A stretch of 7,435 bases of DNA from contig DASYAE010000102.1 in assembly GCA_036501535.1 (NCBI GenBank), positions 1-7,435 of the forward strand, given 5' to 3'. Of the stretch, positions 1-6,833 are shown one piece after another (position 1 is the stretch's first letter; each line of letters begins with the position of its first letter). This DNA is from DASYAE01 sp036501535. Its GTDB lineage: Bacteria; Actinomycetota; Actinomycetes; Streptomycetales; Catenulisporaceae. Position numbers and translations under genes: made by a program. A model generated the notes under the pieces. That model saw nothing but the letters and a program-made list of their open reading frames with translations. It did not search any database and was not told where the DNA came from.

Positions 1-1820
1 CGGCACGCGGCGTTCCGGTGCGCGTGCGGATCGACTCCGCGGCCCCGAGGATCACCGCGGCTCTCTCAGGTTGCCGTCTCGCGGCTGCCACACACGCGAG
101 GCCTTCGAGCGCCGGCGCGAGGACGGACTCGTCCGGGAGGGCGACTGCCAGGCGCAGGCTCTCCCGGTGGCAGGCCGCTGCGGCGGTGAGAGGACAGCCG
201 GGCGAACAGCTCCCGCTCCGGTCCGGTCAGCAGCCCGTAGCTCCACTCGACCGCCGCCTGCAGGGTCCGATGACGCGGCAGCGCGCCGCGGCCGCCGGGG
301 CCGGGCAGGCCGAGGCGGTCGTCGAGGCGCGCGGCGATCTGCGCCGGAGACAGGATTCTGACCTGGGCCGCGGCCAGCTCGAGTGCCAGCGGGGTGCCGT
401 CGAGGCGGCGGCAGATGCGGCCCACGGCTGGCCCGGACTCGTCGTCGAGGACGAATGCGGTCCGGACGGCGGCGGCGCGTTCCACGAAGAGCCGCACCGC
501 CTCGGACCGGCCCAGCCGCTCCAATGATCGCTCCCCGGCACTCGGCAGGCCGAGCGGGGGCACCGACAGGAGGGCCTCCCCGTCCACGGCCAGGCGCTCC
601 CGGCTGGTCGCCAGGAACCGCACGCCGGGCGCCGACCGCAGCACCCGCCCGACGACCCGAGCGCAGGGCTCGATCAGGTGCTCGCAGTTGTCGACCACGA
701 TCAGCAGCTCCTTCCCGCGCAGGTAGTCGACCAGCCGGTCGACCAGCGGCCTCGGGCTCTCGCCGCTCACCCCGAGCGACCCGCCTTCGCCGAGCCCGAC
801 GCCCGCCGCCAGCGAGCGAGGCACCTCGGCGGGGTCGCTCAGGGCCTCCAGCCGCACCAGCCGCACACCGTCCGGGAAGGATTCCAGCAACGCCCCCGCC
901 GTCTCGAGCGCGAGCCTGGTCTTGCCGCTCCCGCCGGGCCCGGTCAGCGTCAGCAGGCGGGAGCCGGCCAGCAGCCGCTTCGCCTCGAGCAGTTCCGCAT
1001 CCCGGCCCACGAAGCTCGTCACCGGGGCCGGCAGGTTGTCGCGCGGCGCCGCGCCGTCCGGCCCGGCCGGCGGCGCCGCGTCCAGGTCGGGCGCCTGAAG
1101 CAGGATCCGCTGGTGCAGGTCGCGCAGCTCCGGGCCCGGGTCGACGCCGAGTTCCTCGGCCAGGAGTCGGCGACCCTGCTGAAACACCCGCAGCGCCTCG
1201 CCCTGGCGGCCCGAGCGGTACAGGGCCAGCATCAGCTGGCAGCGCAGCCGCTCGCGCAGCCCGTGCCCGGCGACCAGCGCAGCCAGCTCCTGCACCAGCT
1301 CGGCGTGCCGGCCGAGCGCCAGCTGCGCGTCCGTCCTCATCTCGACGGCCCGCATCCGGGCCTCTTCGAGCCTTGCGACCTCCGGCCGGGCGAAGTCCTC
1401 GAACGCGAAGTCGGCGAGCGCCGGGCCGCACCACAAGCCGAGGGCCTGCGCCAACAGCGTAGAGCGGCGCGACGCGTGCTCGGGGGCGGTCTGCTGCGCC
1501 TCCTGCACCAGCCGTCCGAACGTGCGCGTGTCGAGTTCGTCCTCGTCGGGATCCACGGCGAGCAGGTATCCGGGCCTGCGGGTCACGAGGTGCTCATCCG
1601 CCAGCGCCCGGCGAACCCGGGAGACCACCACCTGCAGCGCGTTCGCCGGGTTCGCCGGCGGCGTGCCGCCCCACAGCCCGTCGATCAGCCGGTCGGCGGA
1701 GACCACCTCGCCGGCGTGGATCAGCAGGATCGCGAGGAGCGCGCGTTCCCTCGGCCCGCCGAACCGCATCGGCCGGCCGCTGCGCAGCACCTCGAGCGGC
1801 CCGAGGATCCGGAACTCCAC
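1..1820 (-). pseudogene. BTAD/AfsR-family (SARP) regulator with NB-ARC ATPase, internally deleted and frameshifted; runs off left edge
   Basis: This is a cytoplasmic transcription factor of the SARP/AfsR class. Starting at a GTG (1818-1820), the intact frame encodes 584 residues and stops at 66-68. Residues 1-95 form an OmpR-like winged-helix DNA-binding domain and about 96-245 the bacterial transcriptional activation domain (ending AEELGVDPGPELRDLHQRIL). An NB-ARC/STAND ATPase follows: Walker A GPGGSGKT at 294-301, Walker B LLIVVD at 372-377, ATSRERL at 404-410 and GTPLAL at 475-480. Family sequence is recognisable up to LFARLS (residue 543, near position 192). The remaining 41 residues are Arg/Pro-rich and unlike the family. 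In the third minus-strand frame, positions 1-193 are open and encode a typical family C-terminus (ESLRLAVALPDESVLAP, then ILGAAESIRTRTGTP). The second winged helix and most TPR repeats that normally lie between (roughly 200-300 residues) are absent. I infer an internal deletion that also shifted the frame. The truncated product keeps the DNA-binding and BTAD parts, which suffice in short SARPs, so it might still act. No strong ribosome binding site is visible, and the upstream ATG at 1829-1831 is out of frame. The gene is divergent from the DUF4386 gene. Confidence 0.85.
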
Positions 1821-1897
1821 CCGCCGACCATAGCCACACCCGGCGGGCAGCGGGAAGTACTGCGCGATCGCGTGCCCTCATGGCGTCCGACCGGCGC

Positions 1898-1915
1898 GGA
1901 CAGCGGTCTGACAGT
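1898..1915 (+). promoter_or_regulatory. Candidate SARP binding site: two heptamers 11 bp apart
   Basis: GGACAGC (1898-1904) and TGACAGT (1909-1915) share GACAG, start 11 bp apart and are separated by 4 bp. This is the layout established for SARP-type activators, which bind direct heptamer repeats on one helix face. A weaker GAC lies 10 bp further upstream (1889-1891). The site sits 66-83 bp before the DUF4386 start, in the region shared with the divergent SARP gene. No convincing -10 box was found at the spacing expected for SARP promoters, so the call is tentative. Confidence 0.3.
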
Positions 1916-1969
1916 CCTTTGAAAGCGCGGCCGGTGACTCTGGCATCGAAGACAACCGCAACTCCCCAC

Positions 1970-1974
1970 GGAGG
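1970..1974 (+). promoter_or_regulatory. Ribosome binding site of the DUF4386 gene
   Basis: GGAGG lies six bases before the ATG at 1981 and supports that start. Confidence 0.75.
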
Positions 1975-1980
1975 CACCCC

Positions 1981-2688
1981 ATGGACCCGATCAGAAAGAG
2001 CGCCCTGCTGACCGGCGTGCTGTTCATCGTCACCTTCGCCACGTCGATCCCCGCGCTCGTTCTGTACGCGCCCGTACTCGACGACGCGAACTACGTCCTC
2101 GGCGCCGGTGCCGACACCCGCATCACCGTGGGCGCACTGCTCGAGGTGATGCTCGCGATCGCGGGCATCGGCACCGCCGTCGCGCTCTTCCCGATCCTCA
2201 AGAGGTACAACGAAGGCCTCGCCCTCGCCTATGTCACAGCACGCGTCGTCGAATCAATCATCATCCTCGTCGGCATCATGAGCCTGATGTCGGTCGTCAC
2301 GCTGCGGCAGGACTTCGCGGGGACGAGCGGCGCCGACGCCGCAGCGTTCGTGACCGCGGGCAAGGCGCTGGTCGCCGTGCACAAGTGGAGCTTCCTGCTC
2401 GGACCGGGCTTCTGCGCCGTCATCGAGAACGGTCTGATGCTCGGCTACCTCATGTACCGCACCGGCCTCGTGCCGCGGCCGATCGCAGTGCTCGGACTGG
2501 TCGCGGGCCCGCTCGGCATCGTGGCCGCCACCGTGGAGCTGTTCGGAGCCTTCTCCCAGGTCTCCACCGGCGCCGGACTGCTGGACTTCCCCGAGTTCGC
2601 ATTCGAGGCGCTGTTCGGCACCTGGCTCATCGTCAAGGGGTTCAGGCCGGTACCACTCATCACGGGCGCCTCGCGGGCCACGGCTTGA
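1981..2688 (+). CDS. DUF4386 family integral membrane protein
   Basis: This 235-residue protein is predicted to lie in the cytoplasmic membrane; its biochemical role is unknown. Six hydrophobic segments are visible at about residues 8-29, 49-72, 81-106, 131-158, 165-188 and 203-220. The first extracytoplasmic loop carries a short polar stretch (DDANYVLGAGADTR). The size, the six-helix layout and the C-terminal FEALFGTWLIVKGF signature, with an acidic residue in the last helix, match the DUF4386 family. That family is common in actinobacteria and has no established reaction. The ATG start is supported by GGAGG at optimal spacing. The gene is transcribed away from the SARP regulator across a 160-bp shared promoter region, which suggests, without proof, that the regulator controls it. 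A short hairpin follows the stop codon, so it is probably monocistronic. Codon use matches its neighbours. Confidence 0.85.
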   Translation: MDPIRKSALLTGVLFIVTFATSIPALVLYAPVLDDANYVLGAGADTRITVGALLEVMLAIAGIGTAVALFPILKRYNEGLALAYVTARVVESIIILVGIMSLMSVVTLRQDFAGTSGADAAAFVTAGKALVAVHKWSFLLGPGFCAVIENGLMLGYLMYRTGLVPRPIAVLGLVAGPLGIVAATVELFGAFSQVSTGAGLLDFPEFAFEALFGTWLIVKGFRPVPLITGASRATA

Positions 2689-2689
2689 C

Positions 2690-2707
2690 GCACCGCTGCA
2701 TCGGTGC
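2690..2707 (+). terminator. Small hairpin after the DUF4386 gene, possible terminator
   Basis: GCACCG (2690-2695) and CGGTGC (2702-2707) form a 6-bp stem with a 6-base loop, two bases after the stop codon. No T-run follows, which is common for terminators in high-GC actinomycetes. The stem is short, so termination may be weak. Confidence 0.35.
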
Positions 2708-2719
2708 CTCAATAAGGCA

Positions 2720-2732
2720 TTGCAACGATGTA
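2720..2732 (+). promoter_or_regulatory. Operator-like motif, upstream copy (TTGCAACGATGTA)
   Basis: TTGCAACGATGTA differs by one base from a second copy starting 94 bp downstream, also in front of the GH76 gene. The 12-base core TGCAACGATGTA is an imperfect palindrome (4 of 6 pairs) with a central CG, as in LacI-family operators. A paired arrangement upstream of a secreted hydrolase would fit a sugar-responsive repressor; this is inference. Confidence 0.35.
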
Positions 2733-2813
2733 GTGATGGCTCCCTCTCCGCCGCTGGCGCACGGCGTGCCTGACCGTATCCCCATGCTTGCACGCTTCTG
2801 CGCCGAAGCGCTC

Positions 2814-2826
2814 TTGCAACGTTGTA
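2814..2826 (+). promoter_or_regulatory. Operator-like motif, downstream copy (TTGCAACGTTGTA)
   Basis: The core TGCAACGTTGTA pairs in 5 of 6 positions around a central AACGTT, resembling LacI-family operators found upstream of glycoside hydrolase genes in actinomycetes. It lies about 50 bp before the GH76 start codon, where it could overlap the promoter or early transcript. I could not place -35 and -10 boxes with confidence. Confidence 0.4.
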
Positions 2827-2866
2827 TTCGGACGGGCTCGCCGCGGCCGGCTCCGGACACACCCAC

Positions 2867-2871
2867 AGGGG
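2867..2871 (+). promoter_or_regulatory. Ribosome binding site deciding the GH76 start
   Basis: AGGGG lies six bases before the ATG at 2878. The frame is open further upstream to a TTG at 2788, but that start lacks such a site and would put 30 polar, Arg-rich residues in front of a signal peptide. Confidence 0.6.
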
Positions 2872-2877
2872 CGACCG

Positions 2878-5184
2878 ATGCACTTTGAGATCAGAGACCG
2901 GATGACGAGCGGCGGCCGCCGGTGGACCAGGGCCCTGATCCTGGTGGTCGCGGCGGCCGCGGCGCTCGCGCCGATGGGCGCGGCGCGGCCGGCGGCGGCG
3001 TCCACCACCGACGTGTGTGCCCTGTACTGCGACACCCGAGACCCGTCGCTCGCGCAGCAGGAGACCTTCCCGGTGCCCAACATGAACGAGAACGGCCGCG
3101 TGATCGAGCTGCACGTGGACGATGTGGACGGGATGGCCTGGGCGAGCATCGACGACGGCCAGCTCAACGACTCGGTCTGGATCGACCGGTCCTGGGACGG
3201 CGGCAACACGTGGGACGGGCTGCTGGGCCAGGCCTCGATCCCGAGCGGCTGGACCGGGACTCGCACCCTGATGTACAACATGTACGACCCCTCGGACCAC
3301 GCGCGCGCGGTGGTGCGCGCCTGCGGCGACGCGAACGGGGTCGTCTGCACCCAGTGGGCGCACCTCTCCGTGTGCTCAGCGCACTGTGACGGCACCGCCG
3401 CCTCCACCGCCGCGGGCGACAACCAGCCGGTGCCCGAGACGACCCTGAGCGGACGCGTCATCCAGCTCCACGTCAACAACAACGGCATGGCCTGGGCGAC
3501 CATCGCGGACGGCGCAGCCGGCGACCAGGTCTGGATGGACCGCTCCTGGGACGGCGGCAACACCTGGCCGGACGGCTCGTCCGAGCAGCGCATCAGCGTA
3601 CCGACGGGGGCGACCGGCGTCAGTACCGCGGAGATCAACATCGACGACACCCTCGGCCGGCTCTACGGCGGAGCGGTGCGCGCCTGCGGCGTGGCGATCA
3701 CCGGGGAGAACGGCAGTTGCACCGCGTGGGCCAGAGCCGACTCCGATCCGCTCAGCGCCGCCGCGGACGCGCTGATGTGGTCGTACGACCCCTACAACGC
3801 CTGGTGGCCGTCCAGCTGGTGGAACTCCGCGGTGGCGCTGACCTCGATCGTCGACTACATCCGGCAGACCGGCGACACGCAGTACGAGTGGATCATCAAC
3901 CGGACCTACCAGACCAACGACGGCGCCTTCGCGGCCGGCACGCGCAGCTCGGACCCGATCTCCGGGAACTTCATCAGCAACGCCACCGACGACAGCGAGT
4001 GGTGGGGGCTGGCCTGGCTCGACGCCTACAACCTGACCGGGAACCAGGCGTATCTGAACACTGCGGTCGCCATCGCGAACTACGTCAACACCCTGTGGGA
4101 TCCGAGCAGCTGCGGCGGCGGGGTGTGGTGGAACACCGACCGCACGTACAAGAACGCGGTGACCAACGGCCTGTGGGTAGAGCTGACCGCCTCCCTGCAC
4201 AACAGCATTTCCGGCGACACGGCCTGGCTCGCAAAGGCGAACACGGCCTGGAACTGGTACCTCGGCAGCGGGCTGATCGACTCCTCCGGCCTGGTCAACG
4301 ACGGGCTCACGTCGTCGTGCACGAACAACGGCCAGACCGTGTGGAGCTACAACCAGGGCCTGGCGATCGGTGCAGCCGTCGCGATGTGGCACGCCACCGG
4401 CAGCTCCGCGGACCTGAGCGAGGCCGAGTACCTCGCGAACTCGGCGATCGGCTCCTCCGCCCTGGTCACCAACGGCGTGCTCACCGAGTCCTGCGACAGC
4501 CTGACGGCGCAGTGCGACGACAACCAGAAGCAGTTCAAGGGCGTCTTCATGGACTACCTCGGCCAGCTGAACAACGCCGTCGGCGGCGCCTACACATCGT
4601 TCCTCGACACCCAGGCGGTCGCGTTGTGGAACGACGACCGCAACTCCCTCAATCAGTTCGGCGAGCGCTGGAACGGCCAGAACCCGAGCGCGGAGCCGAA
4701 CATCTCGGACTGGCGCACCCAGGCCAGCGCGCTGGAGGGCCTGCTGGCCGCCGAGTCCGGCGGCGGCAGCGCCGGCGGCACGAGCGGCGCGTGGTCGGGC
4801 CCGGTCACCGGTTATCAGGGCCTGTGCCTGGACGACCGCTCCTCGAGCACGGCGCTGTTCAACCCGGTCCAGGTCTACACCTGCAACAACACCGGCGCGC
4901 AGAACTGGACCGTGGCGGAGGCCAGCGACACGGTGCAGGTCTTCGGCATGTGCCTGGACATCAACGGCGGCGGGACGGCCGACGGCACCACGCTCGATCT
5001 GTACACGTGCAACGGCACCGGGGCGCAGGTCTGGGTCCCGCAGCCGGACGGCGCGCTCTCCAACCCGCAGTCCGGCAAGTGCCTGGACGACACCGGGTAC
5101 GGCGGGTCGGGCACGCAGCTGGACATCTGGGACTGCACCGGCAACGCGAACCAGGTCTGGGCGCTGCCGGCCGGCGCCGTCTGA
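2878..5184 (+). CDS. Secreted GH76 endo-alpha-1,6-mannanase-type hydrolase with duplicated N-terminal module and ricin-type lectin domain
   Basis: This 768-residue exported enzyme is expected to cleave alpha-1,6-mannosidic backbones, such as fungal cell-wall mannan, outside the cell. Residues 1-42 form a signal peptide (Arg residues at 14-18, hydrophobic core 19-36, Ala-rich cleavage region). Two related modules follow, about 44-163 and 166-288. Both contain DRSWDGGNTW and have paired cysteines at each end (C47/C51 with C149/C157; C166/C170 with C270/C281). The GH76 catalytic domain spans about 290-625. It includes WWNSAVALTSIVDY and the family's adjacent acid pair D371-D372 in NATDDSEWWGLAW, the expected catalytic nucleophile and acid/base. 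CGGGVWWNTDRTYKNA (412-427) and NNGQTVWSYNQG (483-494) are also characteristic. A Gly/Ser linker (about 626-640) leads to a ricin-type trefoil (CBM13-like), with QxW motifs at 675-677, 717-719 and 759-761, which should bind sugars. The gene appears monocistronic, has operator-like motifs upstream, and converges on the GH62 gene. The family call is firm; the exact substrate is inferred. Confidence 0.9.
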   Translation: MHFEIRDRMTSGGRRWTRALILVVAAAAALAPMGAARPAAASTTDVCALYCDTRDPSLAQQETFPVPNMNENGRVIELHVDDVDGMAWASIDDGQLNDSVWIDRSWDGGNTWDGLLGQASIPSGWTGTRTLMYNMYDPSDHARAVVRACGDANGVVCTQWAHLSVCSAHCDGTAASTAAGDNQPVPETTLSGRVIQLHVNNNGMAWATIADGAAGDQVWMDRSWDGGNTWPDGSSEQRISVPTGATGVSTAEINIDDTLGRLYGGAVRACGVAITGENGSCTAWARADSDPLSAAADALMWSYDPYNAWWPSSWWNSAVALTSIVDYIRQTGDTQYEWIINRTYQTNDGAFAAGTRSSDPISGNFISNATDDSEWWGLAWLDAYNLTGNQAYLNTAVAIANYVNTLWDPSSCGGGVWWNTDRTYKNAVTNGLWVELTASLHNSISGDTAWLAKANTAWNWYLGSGLIDSSGLVNDGLTSSCTNNGQTVWSYNQGLAIGAAVAMWHATGSSADLSEAEYLANSAIGSSALVTNGVLTESCDSLTAQCDDNQKQFKGVFMDYLGQLNNAVGGAYTSFLDTQAVALWNDDRNSLNQFGERWNGQNPSAEPNISDWRTQASALEGLLAAESGGGSAGGTSGAWSGPVTGYQGLCLDDRSSSTALFNPVQVYTCNNTGAQNWTVAEASDTVQVFGMCLDINGGGTADGTTLDLYTCNGTGAQVWVPQPDGALSNPQSGKCLDDTGYGGSGTQLDIWDCTGNANQVWALPAGAV

Positions 5185-5199
5185 CCGGGCACCCGGCCA

Positions 5200-5243
5200 G
5201 GACGCCGGCGGAGCGGCCGGATCACTGCGCTCCGCCGGCGTCC
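5200..5243. terminator. Bidirectional terminator between the convergent GH76 and GH62 genes
   Basis: Positions 5200-5215 pair perfectly with 5228-5243 to give a 16-bp GC-rich stem with a 12-base loop. It starts 15 bases after the GH76 stop and ends 45 bases before the GH62 stop codon, so it can serve both transcripts. There is no clear T-run on either side. Confidence 0.8.
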
Positions 5244-5288
5244 CCGGGCCGGGGCTCCGGTCCGGTCCGGGCTCCGGCCGCCGCGGTA

Positions 5289-6779
5289 TCAGCAGCCGGG
5301 GTTGGTCTGGGTGAGCATGCCGATGCGCCAGGGCAGCAGGTTGTAGCTGACCGTGGACGACGGGTCATGGCCCTGATACACGTACTGCAGGTTGCAGGGG
5401 CTGATCGTGTCGGTCTGGTCGTAGCCGGAGCGGACCGCCTCGCCGCTGCTGATGTCCTGCGTCCACGCGGTGCCGCTGAAGGTGACGTTCGACGCGGCGG
5501 CGAACGGGTCGGACTGGGTGTTGGCCAGCGGCGACCAGGTGCCCTGCAGGCTGCTCGCGGTGTACGAGGTGAAGTAGCGCCGCCCGTTCGAGCCGATCGC
5601 CTCGACGATCAGCAGGTACTGGTTCGACCCGTCGACCTTGTAGACGTTGTCGGCCTCGAAGAAGTTGTCCGGGGTCGTGTTCGAGGCCGCGATCACCGTG
5701 TCGCTGTTGGTGAACCCGTTGGGGAAGTCCGCCAGCGGGGTGGTCGACCGGTACAGATGTCCGTTGTCGTCCATCGAGAACAGGTAGCAGTTCGCCGTGT
5801 CGCAGATCATCCACGAGTCGACCCAGAAGCCGCTGCCGATGTTCTGCGAGATGATCGACGGCTCGCCGGCGGCGTAGAAGTTCTGCGGCGCGCTCCAGCC
5901 GGCCGGGTTCGCGATGTTCGCGTTCGTGGAGTACGCGATGTTGCCGCCGGTCTGGTAGCTGAGGTACCAGAGCTTCTGCGGCGCGAAGTAGAACAGCATC
6001 GGCGCGGTCTTGTACCCGGTGCCGATCGCGGACTGGTCCAGGTAGTACAGCGGCGCCGACGAGGCCTGCGACCAGTTGGTGAAGCTGATCGCGGCCATGT
6101 TGTAGTTGCCTGACGAGTCCACCGTGGATACGTACACGTACCAGGTGCCGTTGTAGAAGACCACGGACGGGTCCTTCACGGCGATGAGGCTGTGTGTCGA
6201 GTTCGACTGCGGGCTGAGGATCACGCCGCTGGAGCTCCACTTGAAGCTGCTCGGCAGCGTGCCGCCCGAGCCGGTGCCCGTCGGACTCGGGCTGGCGCTC
6301 GTCGTCGGGCTCGAACTCGGCGTGCTGCTGGCCGTCGGGCTCGGCGAGGAGCTCGCGACGCTTCCGGTGCACGCGGTGCCGTTGAGGGCGAAGTTCGTCG
6401 GCACCGGGTTGCTGCTGTTGTTCCACGCGCCGTTGAACCCGAAGCTGGCGCTCGCGCCTGTGCCGATGCTGCCGTTGTAGGACGCGTTGGTCACCGTCAC
6501 GTTGGCGCCGGACTGCGTGTAGCTGCCGTTCCACAGCTGCGTGATCGTCTGCCCGGCGCCGAACGCCCAGGTCAGCTGCCAGCTGCTGACCGCGCTGCCC
6601 AGGTTGGTGACGCTGACCGCGGCGCCGAAGCCGCCCTGCCACTGGCTGGTCACCGTGTACGAGACCTGACAGCCGGCAGCCGCCTGCGCCGAGCCCACGG
6701 TCACCGCCGTCACGCCGCCCGCGACCAGCGACACCGCCGCCACGGCCGCGAGCCACGGCCGATGAGTTGACTGTCTCAC
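5289..6779 (-). CDS. Secreted CBM2-GH62 alpha-L-arabinofuranosidase
   Basis: This 496-residue exported enzyme should remove terminal arabinofuranose side chains from arabinoxylan or arabinan. Residues 1-35 form a signal peptide ending in GSAQAAAG. Residues 37-137 form a family 2 carbohydrate-binding module bounded by C37 and C137; aromatic residues W47, W83 and W119 are probably its flat binding face for cellulose or xylan. Residues 138-175 are a Ser/Thr/Pro-rich linker. The GH62 five-bladed propeller covers about 178-496. Expected catalytic residues, by family motif, are D203 (KDPSVVF, general base), D321 (VDSW, pKa modulator) and E375 (NFFEADNVYKV, general acid). APMLFYFAPQKLWYLSYQTG and PCNLQYVYQGHDP are also family hallmarks. 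The frame opens at a GTG at 6785, but that codon abuts the GGAGG ribosome binding site. The GTG at 6777-6779, six bases after it, is the better start. The gene converges on GH76 and has its own promoter with an overlapping operator-like palindrome. Confidence 0.93.
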   Translation of the reverse strand: MRQSTHRPWLAAVAAVSLVAGGVTAVTVGSAQAAAGCQVSYTVTSQWQGGFGAAVSVTNLGSAVSSWQLTWAFGAGQTITQLWNGSYTQSGANVTVTNASYNGSIGTGASASFGFNGAWNNSSNPVPTNFALNGTACTGSVASSSPSPTASSTPSSSPTTSASPSPTGTGSGGTLPSSFKWSSSGVILSPQSNSTHSLIAVKDPSVVFYNGTWYVYVSTVDSSGNYNMAAISFTNWSQASSAPLYYLDQSAIGTGYKTAPMLFYFAPQKLWYLSYQTGGNIAYSTNANIANPAGWSAPQNFYAAGEPSIISQNIGSGFWVDSWMICDTANCYLFSMDDNGHLYRSTTPLADFPNGFTNSDTVIAASNTTPDNFFEADNVYKVDGSNQYLLIVEAIGSNGRRYFTSYTASSLQGTWSPLANTQSDPFAAASNVTFSGTAWTQDISSGEAVRSGYDQTDTISPCNLQYVYQGHDPSSTVSYNLLPWRIGMLTQTNPGC

Positions 6780-6785
6780 GAACAC

Positions 6786-6790
6786 CCTCC
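6786..6790 (-). promoter_or_regulatory. Ribosome binding site of the GH62 gene
   Basis: On the minus strand, GGAGG lies immediately before the GTG at 6785 and six bases before the GTG at 6779. This spacing favours the second GTG and shortens the protein by two residues. Confidence 0.7.
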
Positions 6791-6805
6791 AAGGTGACCT
6801 AATGG

Positions 6806-6833
6806 TCTATACAAGACTTGTTAGCGTTAACAA
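6806..6833 (-). promoter_or_regulatory. Probable GH62 promoter
   Basis: On the minus strand, TTGTTA (6833-6828) and TATAGA (6811-6806) lie 16 bases apart and resemble -35 and -10 boxes. A transcript starting near 6799 would have a leader of about 20 bases before the GTG at 6779. The region is AT-rich compared with its surroundings, which supports a promoter. A small inverted repeat, GACC-TAAT-GGTC (6796-6807), lies just downstream. The -10 match is partial. Confidence 0.45.
6818..6833. promoter_or_regulatory. LacI-family-like operator (TTGTTAGCGTTAACAA) upstream of GH62
   Basis: This 16-base palindrome pairs in 7 of 8 positions around a central CG, a typical LacI-family operator design. It covers the proposed -35 box and part of the spacer of the GH62 promoter, so a bound repressor would block transcription. 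The arabinofuranosidase context suggests an arabinose- or xylan-derived inducer; this is inferred. Confidence 0.55.

Noticed and set aside
52..1434. Long minus-strand frame overlapping the SARP gene
   Set aside because: It is a low-complexity Arg/Ala/Gly shadow of the SARP coding sequence. It was also checked as the source of the missing SARP C-terminus and does not carry it; the third frame does.
2788..2877. Upstream TTG start that would add 30 residues to the GH76 protein
   Set aside because: The extension is polar and Arg-rich, runs through an operator-like motif, lacks a ribosome binding site, and would bury the signal peptide. The ATG at 2878 has AGGGG at proper spacing.
2254..3363. Minus-strand frame of 369 codons over the DUF4386 and GH76 starts
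   Set aside because: It spans a promoter region and two real genes, and its product is His/Arg/Gly-rich without recognisable domains.
3717..6113. Open frame of 798 codons on the plus strand crossing the end of the GH76 gene, the terminator and most of the GH62 gene
   Set aside because: Its product is Arg/Gly/Ala-rich without family-like sequence, and it overlaps two convincing genes and a strong hairpin. Long spurious frames are expected at this GC content.
5365..6792. Second long minus-strand frame inside the GH62 gene
   Set aside because: It is an out-of-frame Arg/Gln/His-rich shadow of the GH62 sequence, caused by its codon bias.
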